This document shows positions 27,327 through 39,300 of a stretch of 64,000 nucleotides of DNA, piece by piece; the stretch's first letter is position 1; the number at the start of each line of letters is the position of its first letter. This DNA is from JBCCGI01 sp039029355. GTDB lineage: Bacteria; Planctomycetota; UBA1135; GCA-002686595. The stretch covers positions 62,001-126,000 of the forward strand of contig JBCCGI010000002.1 in the NCBI GenBank assembly GCA_039029355.1, written 5' to 3'. A model generated the notes under the pieces. That model saw nothing but the letters and a program-made list of their open reading frames with translations, was not told the origin of the DNA and made no database searches. Both the position numbers and the translations under genes were made by a program.

Positions 27327-30300
27327 CCGACGACGAGCTGGAGAAGCGGCTCGCGGGCCTCTCTCCCGCCAAGCGCAAGCTGCTCGAACGCCGCCTGCGC
27401 GAGAAGCGCCGCGCCGAGGGCGAGCGCAACTCCCTGCGCCGCCTCGACGCCGACGAGGCTCCGTTCGTGCTGTCGTTCGCCCAGGAGCGCTTCTGGTTCC
27501 TCGAGCAGCTAGAGCCCGGCAACCCCGCCCACCACCTGCCCGGCCACGCGCGACTGACCGGGCCGATGGACCTTGACGCCTACCGGCGCACGTGGGAGAC
27601 GATCCTCGCGCGGCACGAGTCGCTGCGCACCGTGTTCGCGCTGGACGGCGAGCGGCCGACGCAGCGCGTACGAGAGCACATCGAGCTTCCGCTCGAGGTG
27701 ATCGACCTGCGCGGTCTCCCGCTTCCCGAGCGCGAGAACGAGCGCATCCACGCCATCGAACGCGCCGTCCGCACGCCGTTTGACCTGGCACACGGACCGC
27801 TGATCCGCCTGCAGGTGCTGCGCCTCGGCGAGGAGGAGCACGAGCTGGTCTCGTGCATGCACCACATCATCGCGGACGGCATCTCGGTGCAGCTGATGGG
27901 GGCGGAGATCGAAGCCTGCTACCGCGCGTTCGTCGCCGGCGAGCAGCCGCGCGTACCGCCGCTGCCCGTGCAGATGCGCGACTTCGCGGCGTGGCAGCGC
28001 GCACGGCTGACGGGCTCGCGCGAGCGCCGCGGCCTCGACTACTGGACGCGGCGCCTGGCCGACCTGCCGACGCTCGAGCTGCCCACCGACCTGCCGCGTG
28101 TCGACGCCTGGAACGCGCTCGGCCGAAGGGAGGGGCTCGACCTATCCGAGGCCCTCGTCGCCGACCTGCGCCGCCTGGCGCGGGAGGACGGCGCGACGCT
28201 CTACATGGTGCTCCTGGCCGGCTTCAGCGTCGCCCTGCGGCATTGGACCGGCTCGACGGACATCCCGATCGGAACCCTGGTGGCCGGCCGCGACCGAGCC
28301 GAGCTCGAGGCGCTGGTCGGCCTGTTCATCAACACCGTCGTGCAGCGCACCGACCTGACGGGCGAGCCGAGCTTTCGCGAAGCGATCGCGCGGGTGAAGC
28401 AGGGCACGCTCGAAGCGCAGGACTACCAGGACTGCCCGTTCGAGCGGGTGGTCGACGCGCTCCAACCCGAGCGCCGGCTCGACCGCAACCCGCTGTTCTC
28501 GGTGCTCTTCAACTTCGTCGACTTCCGCGGCTACGTGCGCGATCTGGGCGGCGGTCTGTCGATGGCCTACGAGCTGTCGCAGGCGGGCACGCTCTTCGAC
28601 CTGACGCTGTACGCGACGGTCGGTGGCGACGACCTGCGGCTCGAGTTCGAGTACGACGAGACACGGTTCACGCCGGCCACCGTGCGGCGGCTGCTCGGGC
28701 ACCTGGAGACGCTGCTGTTCGCCGCCGTCGCCGCACCCGAGCGGCCGGTCGACGACCTCCCGCTGCTCGGCTACGAGGAGCGGCGCGCGCTCGCCCGCTG
28801 GTCGCGCGGGCCGACGCCGCGCCACGCGGGCGACGAGACGCTCGACGGGCTCGTCGCCGCGCAGGCCGACCGCACGCCGGACCGCCCCGCGATCGAGCAG
28901 GGCGAAGCACGCCTCACCTACGCCGAGTTAGAGGCGCGCGCACGCGAGGTCGCCGGTTCGCTCGCGGCCGACGGCGTGGGCCCTGGAGACCTCGTGGGCG
29001 TGGCGCTGCCGCGCTCGATCGAGCTGCTTCCAACCCTCCTCGGGATCCTCAAGCGCGGCGCGGCCTACGTGCCGCTGGACCCGACCTTCCCGGCCGAACG
29101 CCTGGCGTTCATGGAGGCGGACGCCGGGCTCAGAGTCGTCCTGTCGACGCCCCCCCCGACCGGCGCGCCCCCGGCGGAGGGCCCTTCAGCGTCGTCGCCC
29201 GCCTCGCTGGCCTACGTGCTGTACACGTCGGGCTCAACCGGTCGCCCCAAAGGCGTGCGCATCCCGCACCGGGCCGTCGTCAACTTCCTGACGTCGATGG
29301 CGCGCACGCCGGGCCTGTCTGCACGCGACACGCTGCTGGCGGTGACCACCCTGAGCTTCGACATCTCCGTGCTCGAGCTCTTCGGCCCGCTGACCGTCGG
29401 CGGCCGCGTGCGCATCGCGACCGCGGAGGAGGCCGGCGACGGGACGCGGCTCGCCGAGCTGCTCGACGACGAAGCGGTCACGGTGCTTCAGGCGACGCCG
29501 GCCACGTGGCGCATGCTGCGGCTCGCCGGCTGGCGCGGACGGACCGGGCTGCGCGCGCTGTGCGGTGGGGAGGCACTGCCGCGCGACCTGGCCGACGAGC
29601 TGCGCGGCTGCTGCGACGAGCTCTGGAACCTGTACGGCCCGACGGAGACCACGGTCTGGTCGACGCTCGACCGCGTCGTCGCCGGCCCCATCACCATCGG
29701 ACGCCCCCTACAGGGGACCCACGTGCGGGTCGTGAGCGAACGCGGCGTGGACGTACCGGCGGGGATCCCCGGCGAGCTCTGGATCGGCGGTGCGGGCCTC
29801 GCCGACGGCTACCACGGACGCCCCGAGCTCACCGCCGAGCGCTTCGTCACCCAGGCGGGCGAGCGCTTCTACCGCACCGGCGACCGCGTGCGCTGGCGCC
29901 CCGACGGGCGGCTCGAGTACCTCGGGCGCGAGGACGCCCAGGTGAAGCTACGCGGCTTCCGCATCGAGCTGGGCGAGATCGAGGCGGCGCTCCGCTCCCA
30001 CCCCGCGGTCCACGACGCGGCGGCCGCGATCCGCGAGCCCCGGCCGGGCGACCGCCGGCTGGTGGCCTGGATCCTGCAGAGCCAGAGTGAAACCACTCCG
30101 CTCCCACTCCGGTCCACCCCCCCGCCCGCACCGCCGCGAACGCCCCAGGGTGGGTGGGGGCTAGGGATGGAAGGCGGCGGTGGTCTTTCGGGCGAGCTCC
30201 GCTCCCACCTCCAAACCCAGCTCCCCCCGTGGATGCTCCCCTCCGCCTTCGTCGAGGTGGACGCCATCCCCCTCACCCCCGGGGGCAAGGTCGACCGCCC

Positions 30301-33300
30301 CGCGCTTCCCGATCCCGCTCCCGCCCCCCGCCCCGGCGGCGCGGGAGCACCGACCACCCCCACCGAACAGGCCCTCGCCCCCCTCTGGGCCGAGGTCCTC
30401 GGCGTCTCGGACGCCGGCCCGCTCGACGACTTCTTTCAGCTCGGCGGGCACTCGCTCCTGGCCACCCAGCTCGCGTCGCGCGTCCGGACGCGCCTCGGCG
30501 TCGAGATGGGGCTGCGCGACTTCTTCGCGGCGCCGACGCTCGGCGCGCTAGCGGCCCAGATCGACCGGCTCGCGGAGCGGGCGCGCTCGGCACCGCCGGC
30601 GATCGAGGTCTCGCCACGACGCACGGGGCTCCCGCTCTCCTTCGCCCAGGAGCGCCTCTGGTTCCTCGAATCCCTCGGCGACACCGGCGCGGCCTACCAC
30701 ATGCCGGGCGCGCTCCAACTGCGCGGGGAGCTCGACGCCGACGCGCTCGAGCGCGCGCTCGCCGCGCTCGTGCGGCGCCACGAGTCGCTCCGCACCGGCT
30801 TCCACGCCACCGACGGCGGACCGGTTCAGAGCGCCGAGCACGAGCTCGAGTTCGCGCTGGAGCGCCGCGACTGGACGCGGCCCGGCGAGGACCTCGGCCC
30901 ACAGCTCGCCGCCGACGCGGCGCGACCGTTCGACCTCTCGCGCCCGCCGCTCGTGCGTGCGACCCTCTACCGGATCGCGCCGCGAGAGCACGTGCTGCTC
31001 GTCGTGCTGCACCACATCGTCTCCGACGCGTGGTCGATCGGGGTGATCGTGCGCGAGCTCAAGGCGCTCTACGGCGCGCTTCTCGCCGGCGAGCGTGCTC
31101 GGTTGCCCGAGCTGCCGCTGCAGTACGCCGACTTCGCCGGCTGGCAGCGCGGTTGGCTGACCGGGCGGCGGCTGGAGCGCGAGCTCGGCTACTGGCGCGA
31201 AGCGCTTGCGGGCGCGCCCGCCGCGCTCGAGCTCCCGACCGACCGCTCGCGCCCGGCGGTGCAAAGCCACCGCGGCGAGCGCCTGCTGGTCGCGCTCGGC
31301 AGCGCGCGCGCCGCGCGGCTCCGCTCGCTCGCGGCCGGCGAGGACGCGACGCTCTTCATGGTGTTGCTGGCCGCGTTCCAGACCCTGCTCTTCCGGCTCT
31401 CCGGCCAGGACGACATCGTGGTCGGGACCACGGTCGCGGGGCGCCGCCGCGAGGACGTGGAAGGGCTGGTCGGCTTCTTCGCGGGCACGCTGCCGCTGCG
31501 TGCCAGGCTCGGCGGACAGCCGAGCTTCCGCGAGCTGATCGCGCGCGTTCGCGAGCGCGTGCTCGAGGCGCTCGAGCACCAGGAGGTCCCCTTCGAGAAG
31601 CTCGTCGACGAGCTGCAGCCCGTGCGCGACCTCGCGCGCCAGCCGATCTTCCAGGTGTCATTCGACCTGCTCAACGTGCCCGCCGAGCCGCCGGCGCTGC
31701 CGGGGCTCGAGCTCGCGACACTGCCGATGTACGCCGGGGCGTCCAAGTTCGACCTCTCGCTGCAGACGAGCGACGACGCGGAGCTGACCTCGACGCTCGA
31801 GCTGAACGCCGACCTCTTCGACGTCGCGACCGTGCGTCGTTGGTGGGGGCACTTCGAGCACCTGATCGACGCGGCGCTCGAGCGGCCCGATCTCCCGATC
31901 GGGCGACTGCGGCTCGTCTCGCCCGAGGAGCGCGCTGCGCTGATCGCGCGAGGCGTGGGCGAGGCCGGGCCACTGCCGAGCCAGCCCTTGCATGCAACCG
32001 TCGCGCGCGTGGCCGCGGAGCGGCCGGACGCCGTGGCCGTTCGCGATGGCGAGGGGAGCTGGAGCTACGCCGAGCTCGCCCGCCACGCCGCGGCCGTCGC
32101 CGCATCGCTCGTCGCACACGGCGTGGAGCGCGGTTCGCTCGTCGGCGTGTGCCTGCCACGGCAGCGGGACCTCATCGCGACGCTGCTCGGCGTCTGGCGG
32201 GCGGGGGCGGCCTGGCTGCCGCTGGACCCGGCGCACCCGCGCGCGCGGCTCGCGTCTCTCGTCAGCGACGCGGGCGCCGAGGTGGTCGTCGCCGACGGAG
32301 ACACGTGTGCGCTGGTCGAGGGCGCTCCGGCGCGTATCGTGCGAGCCGACGAACCGACGGCGCGCCCCACGGTGGCAGGCGCGGTCGAGGTCGGGCTCGA
32401 CGACCTCGCGTATGTGCTCTACACCTCCGGCTCGACCGGACGGCCGAAGGGCGTCGAGATCGCCCACCGCAGCGTCGCCCACTACGTCGAGTGGGCGGCC
32501 CGACGCTACGGTGTCGACGCGGGCGATGGCACGCCCGTGCACTCGTCGATCGGGTTCGACCTGACGCTCACCAGCCTGCTCCCGGCGCTCGTCGCCGGGC
32601 GGACGGTCACGCTCGTCGCCGAAGGCGAAGGCGTCGAGCCGCTCGCCGAGAGCGCCCGCGCGTGGCGCGGCATGAGCCTGGTGAAGCTCACGCCCTCGCA
32701 CCTCGACGTGCTCGCGCGCGAGCTCTCCTCCGAGGAGGCGCGCGGCTGGACGGCGGCCTTCGTCGTGGGCGGCGAGGCGCTGCACGCCGACACCCTGCGA
32801 CCGTGGCGCGAGCATGCGCCCGACACGCGCATCTTCAACGAGTACGGCCCCACCGAGGCCACGGTCGGGTGCGTCCTACGCGAGGTCACCGATGAGGACC
32901 TCGCCTCCGGCGTCGTTCCGATCGGGCGCCCGCTCCCGAACACCCGCGCCTATGTCGTCGACGCGGGCGGCGAACCGGTTCCCGTCGGCGTCGCGGGCGA
33001 GCTCTGGATCGGCGGCGCCGGAGTCGCGCTGGGATACCGCGGAGCGCCGGACCGAACGTCCGAGCGCTTCGGCCCGGACCCCTTCGCCGAGGCGGGAGCG
33101 CGCGTCTACCGCACCGGCGACCTGGTTCGCTGGCGCGCCGACGGCCAGCTGCTGTACCTCGGCCGCGTCGACGAGCAGATCACGGTACGCGGAGTCCGCG
33201 TCGAGCCCGCGGAGGTCGAGGAGGCCATGCGCCGCGCCCGCGGCGTCGACGACGCAGCGGTCGCGCTGCGCGACGGCCGGCTGATCGGCTACGTGGCCGG

Positions 33301-36300
33301 GGAGCCCGGCGAGCTGTCGGCGCTGCGATCCGCCCTCGCCGCCGAGCTGCCGGAGGCCTTGGTCCCGGCCGCGTTCGTGCGCGTGGACGCGCTCCCGCTC
33401 AGCGCGAACGGCAAGCTGGACAGGGGCGCGCTGCCCGAACCCGAACGCGACGACCTGACCGAAGCGGGCGCCTTCGAGGCGCCGACCGAAGGAGCCGAGC
33501 GCGCCCTCGCCGCCCTCTGGGCCGACGCCCTGGGGCTGGAGCGCGTCGGACGGCTCGACAACTTCTTCGCGCTCGGCGGCGACTCGATCCTGTCGATCCA
33601 GATCGTGGCGCGCGCCGCCGAGGCCGGCCTGCACCTGCGCACGCGCGATCTCTTCGAGCACCAGACCGTGGCGGCACTCGCCGCGGTCGCGGGCGTGGCG
33701 CCGTCCGCCGGCGTCGAGCGCGCGCCGCTCGAGGGCGAGGTGCCGCTGCTCCCCGCGCAGCGCTGGCTGCTCGAGCGCGAGCTGCCGCAGCTCTCGCACT
33801 GGAACCAGGCGCTCGCCTTCGAGGCGCGGCGGGGCGTAACCGCGGAGGACGTCGAGCGCGCGCTCGCCGTACTCGTCGAGCACCACGACGCGCTGCGCAT
33901 GCGCTTCGAGCGACGCGCGGGCGGGTGGGCCCAGGTCTGCGGAGCGGCGCGGCCGCCCAAGCTGCGGCGCATCGACCTCGCACACGTCGACGCCGGGGGC
34001 CTGGAACCGGCCTTTGCGCGCGAGTCCGCCGCGCTGCAGGCGACGCTCGACCCGGAGGCCGGCGAGGTGCTGCGCGCCGCTTGGTTTGAGCTCGGCGATG
34101 CGGGCCCCGCACGCCTGCTACTCGTCCTCCACCACCTGGTCGTCGACGGCGTTTCGTGGCGGGTGCTGCTCGACGACCTCGCGCGCCTCCTGCGCGCGGG
34201 CGACGCCGGACAGCTGCCGCCGCGCACCTCGTCGGTAGCCGACTTCGCGCTGGCGCTGGCGGGAGACACGTCGAAGCAGGCCGCCCCGCCGCGCCGCGTC
34301 GATGGCAACGACGAGGGTTCGGTGCTGCGCGCCGAGATCCAGCTCGATGAGGGCTCGACCGCCGCGCTGCTCGGCCCGGCCTCACGCGCCTACCGGGCGT
34401 CGGTGGACGATCTTGTGCTCGCGGCCCTCGGGTTGGTGCTCGGCCGCCACGAAGGGGCCGACGAGCTGCGCATCGACCTCGAAGGTCACGGGCGGGTGGA
34501 CGTCGGACGCGAGGTCGACGTCACGCGCACCATCGGCTGGTTCACGCGGATCCTGCCGCTCGCGGTGCCCGGCGCCGCGTCGCTCGAGCCGGGCGAGCGC
34601 ATCTGCGCCGTCAAAGAGGCGCGTCGCGCGCTCGGCGAGCGCGCCGGCGCCGCGCCCGGATCGACCGTGCTCTTCAACTTCCTCGGCCGCGTCGACGCGC
34701 GTGCGCCGGACGACGCGCCGCTCGCACCGCTCGCCGTCGACGTTGGGCCCGACAAGGGCGCGTCGAACCCGCGCGCCCACGCGCTCGAGCTCGACGCGCG
34801 GGTGCAGGGCGAGCGGCTGCGCGTGCTCTGGCGCGCGAGCACCGCGCTCCACGACGCGGCGACGGTGCAGCGCCTGGCCGAGGAGCTGCGCGCGGAGCTG
34901 CGCGCTCTGATCGAGCACTGCCTCGCGCCCGACGCCGGAGGTTGCACGCCGTCCGACTTCCCGCTGGCGGCGCTCGACGCACGGACGCTGCGACGCGTCG
35001 CGGGGAGCGGCCGCGGCGTCGCCGACGTGCTGCCGCTGACGGCGACGCAGCAGGGGATGTTCTTCCACAGCCTCTACGAGCCGGGAACCGCGGCGTACTT
35101 CGAGGAGCTCACGAACGTGCTCGAGGGTTCGCTCGACGCCGCCGCGCTCCGGGGCGCGTTCGAGGCGATCGTCGAGCGCCACGAGCTCTTCCGCGCGCGG
35201 GTCGCGTGGAAGGGGCTGTCCGAGCCCCTGCTCGTCATCGAGCGGCGGATCGAGCTCCCCAGGACGGAGCTCGACTGGCGCGACGTACCGCGCGCGGAGC
35301 AGGGCGGGCGGCTCGACGCGCTCGCGGCCGAGGACCGCGCGCGCGGCTTCGACCTGGAGCGCGGGCCGCTCTTCCGCGTGACCCTGCTGCGCCTCGGGCC
35401 GCGCCGCTTCGCGCTCTCGTTCCGCTACCACCACCTGATCCTCGACGGCTGGTCGATGCCGCTGGTGCTCGAGGACGTGCTCGCCGCCTACGGAGCGCTG
35501 CGCGCGGGCGACGAGCCGGCCGCCCGCCCCGTCGCTCCTTGGCGCGACTACGTCGCGTGGCTGCGCCGGCGCGATCCCGAGGCCGCACGCGCCTTCTGGC
35601 GCGACCGGCTGGCGGGCTTCGAGCGCGCCACGCCCGTCGGCCGCGTCGATCGCCCCGCGCGCGGCGCTTACGGCGAGCGCGAGCTCTTCCTCGACCGCGA
35701 GCTGAGCCAGCGCCTCCGCGCCTTCGCGCAGGGTGCCGGGGTGACCATGAGCACCGTCGTGCAGGGAGCCTGGTCGATCCTGCTGGCGCGCTGGTCGGGC
35801 GAACGCGAGGTTGTCTTCGGAGCGACCGTGTCGGGCCGCCCCCCCGAGCTGCGCGACGTGGGAGCGCGCGTTGGGTTGTTCATCAACACGCTCCCGGTCC
35901 GCGTCCGGCTCGACGAGGCGGTGCCGGTCGACGACTGGCTCCGCGGGTTGCAGCGCGAGCGCGCTGAGGAGCTCGCCTGGGAGTGGACCCCGCTCCCCCT
36001 GAGTCAGTCGTGCGCCGACACGGCGCCCGGTGCCCCGCTCTTCGAGAGCATCGTGGTGTTCGAGAACTACCCGCTCGACGAGGCGCTCAAGCGCCCGCCC
36101 GGCGACCTGCTGCTGATCGAGACGCGTGTCTTCGAGCGCACGAGCTACGCCGCGACGCTGGTAGCGGTGCCTGGCGAGCGGCTGTTGCTGCGCGTGCTCT
36201 TCGACGAGGGTCGCTTCGACGACGACGAGGCCGAGCGCATGGTCGAGCACCTGCGCTCGATCCTGGTGGGCATCGCCGCCGCGCCGACGCAGGCGCTGGG

Positions 36301-39300
36301 CGACGTGCCGGTGCTCGCAGCGCGCGAGCGCCAGCGCTTGCTCTACGAGTGGAGCGCAGACGACGGCGCGATCGACGCTCCCGCGCTGGTCCACGACGCA
36401 TTCCGCGAGCGGGCGCAGAGCTCGCCCGACGCGATCGCCGTCCTCGCGGGCGACCGCTCGTGGACGTACCGCGAGCTCGACGCGCGCTCGGACGCGGTCG
36501 CCGCCGCGCTGGCCCAGCGCGGGGCCGGCGCCGAGACGGTGGTCGGCCTGCTGACGGAGCGCTCGCCGGAGCTGCTCGCCGGATTGCTCGGCATCCTCAA
36601 GGCCGGCGCGGCCTACCTGCCGCTGGAGCCGGCTCATCCCGACGCGCGGCATGCGGAGCAACTCGGGCTCTGCGAGGCACAGCTGCTGGTAACGACGCGC
36701 GCGCTGCGGTCGCGCGCGCAGCGGTTGACGCCCGCATTCGTCGAGGTCGATGCGCTCGCCGACGCGGCGGCGCCGACGGTCGAGCTCGCCCCGTCGCAGC
36801 TCGCGTACGTGATCACGACGTCGGGTTCGACCGGAGCGCCCAAGGGGGTCGCGATCGAGCACCGCTCGATCGCTCACTACGCACGCGTGGCGCGCGAGCT
36901 CTACGGCGTGCAGGCCGGCGAGCGCGTGCTGCAGTTCGCCTCGATCGCGTTCGACACGAGCGCCGAGGAGATCTTCCCGGCGCTCGCCGCGGGCGCGACG
37001 CTGGTGCTGCGCGACGACGCGATGCTGGGATCGCCGGCGGCCTTCGCGCGCGCGGTGAGCGGGCTCGCGCTCGACGTGCTGAACTTCCCCACCGCGTATT
37101 GGCACGAGCTGACGGCGGGCCTGACGCCCGGCGACGCGCAGGCGCTCGCGGGGGTACGGCTCGTGATCCTGGGCGGCGAGGAGATCCGCCCCCAACGGCT
37201 CGCACGGTGGCGCGAGCTCGTCGGTGCCGGACCGCGGGTGCTCAACACCTACGGGCCGACCGAGGCGACGGTGGTGTGCGCGGTCGAGGACGTCACCGGC
37301 GCGGCCGACGAGCCCGTGCCCCAGCGCGTGCCGATCGGCCGGCCGATCGCGGGTGCGCGGGTGTACGTGCTCGACCGCGAGCAGCGTCCGGTGCCGCAGG
37401 GCGTGGCTGGCGAGCTTTGCGTCGGCGGCCCGGGCGTAGCGCGCGGCTACGCCGGGCGGCCCGAGCTGACACGCGAGCGATTCGTGCCGGAGCTCTTCCC
37501 GCTCGCCGGACCCGGCGAGCGGCTGTACCGCACCGGCGACCGCGTGCGCTTCGAGGCCGACGGACGGCTGTCGTTCCTGGGGCGCGTCGACGGGCAGGTC
37601 AAGGTACGCGGACACCGCGTGGAGCTGGGCGAGGTCGAGCAGGCCTTGCTCGCGCACACGGCGGTGGCCGAGGCGGCGGTCCTGCGGCGCGAGCGCGAGG
37701 ACGGCGGCGACTACCTCGCGGCCTACGTCGTGGCGTCGGACACCCCGCCGTCGACCGACGAGCTGGATGCGTTCCTGCGCGAGCGGCTCCCCGAGCCGAT
37801 GGTGCCCGCGCGCTTCGCGGTGCTCGACGCGCTGCCGCGCACGGCCACCGGCAAGCTCGACCGTGCGGCGCTCGCGCAGAGCGAGGGCGCTGTGGCCCGC
37901 GGCGAGGCGCGCTACGTCGCCCCGCGGACGCGCGACGAGCGCGCGGTTGCCGCGCTCTTTGAGCGCGTGCTCGAGGTCGACCGCGTCGGCGCGGCGGACG
38001 ACTTCTTCGCGCTCGGCGGCGACTCGCTGGTCGCGATTCGGCTGATGGCCGGAATCGCGGAGCTCTACGGCGTCGAGCTGCCGCTGCGCGACCTCTTCGA
38101 CGGGCCGACGCCGGCCGAGGTCGCGGCAACCGTGGCGGCGCTCGCGAGCGACGGGCTAGACGAGCTGCGCACGCGCCGCGCGGTCGACCTGCGCGCCGAG
38201 GCCGCGCTGCCCGACGACGTGCGCCCCGCTGCCGGCTCACCCACCACGCCGCCGCGGCGCGTGTTCGTGACGGGCGGGACCGGCTTCCTGGGCTCGCACG
38301 TGCTTGCGGAGCTCGCGGCGCAGACCGGGGCGGAGATCGAGGCGCTGGTGCGGGCCGAGGACGAGGAGGCCGGACGCGCGCGCCTGCACGACGTGCTCGC
38401 CCGCCACGGGCTCTGGAGCGACGAGCTCGCGCGCCGGCTCCACGCGATCCCCGGCGACCTGGCCGCGCCGCGCTTCGGGCTGGCCGAGGAGGCCTTCGAC
38501 GCGCTCGCCGGCCGCGTCGACGCGGTGTTCCACGTCGGGGCCTCGACCAACTTCTTCCAGCCGTACGCGAGCCTCAAGGCTGCGAACGTCGGCGGAACGC
38601 TCGAAGCCGTGCGCCTCGCCGCGCGCGGGGTGCCCAAGGCGCTGCACCACGTCTCGACGGTCGGCGTGTTCGACGTGCCCGAGCCGCCGCCGGTCCTGGG
38701 CGAGGATCTGGAGCTCGACGACTTCCGCGCGGTGCGCGGGGGGTATGCCCAGAGCAAGTGGGTGGCCGAGGCGCTGGTCGCGGCCGCGGCCGAGCGCGGG
38801 CTCGCGGCGACGGTCTTCCGCCCCGGCCGGCTCGTGGCGGGCGCACAAGGAGGCGTGGCGAACGAGGGCGACGTCGCGCTCGAGCTGCTGCGCGTCTGCC
38901 TCGAGCTGGGCGTCAGCCCCGACCTATCGCTCGCGGTCGATGCCACGCCGGTGGACTACGCGGCGCGCGCGCTGGTGCACCTCGCGCTCGCGGCGGGCGG
39001 CGCGGCGGGCGGCGCGTACCACCTGGTGAACGAGGTCGAGCTCCGCCCGGCGGAGATCGCCGCGTCGCTGTGCGAGATCGGGCTCCCCCTGCGCCCGGTG
39101 CCGGGGGTCGAATGGTGGCAGGCGCTGCGCGCGCGGGTCGAGGCGGATCCGCGGCACCGCTTCTTCCCGCTGCTGCCGCTCTTCGCCGACGCGCCGGAGC
39201 TGGCCGGAGCCGAGGGCACGCCCGCGCCCCGGCTGGACGACGCGCGGGCGCGCGCTGTGCTCACCGCGGCGGGCATCCGGCCGCCCGCCTTTGACCGCGC

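Noticed and set aside
30960..31050. C2 domain as inactive because its motif reads HHIVSDA rather than HHxxxDG
   Set aside because: Both His and the Asp are present, and Ala in place of the final Gly occurs in working condensation domains.
34382..37657. 1091-codon minus-strand frame inside the NRPS gene
   Set aside because: A shadow of the NRPS; no motif and low-complexity composition.
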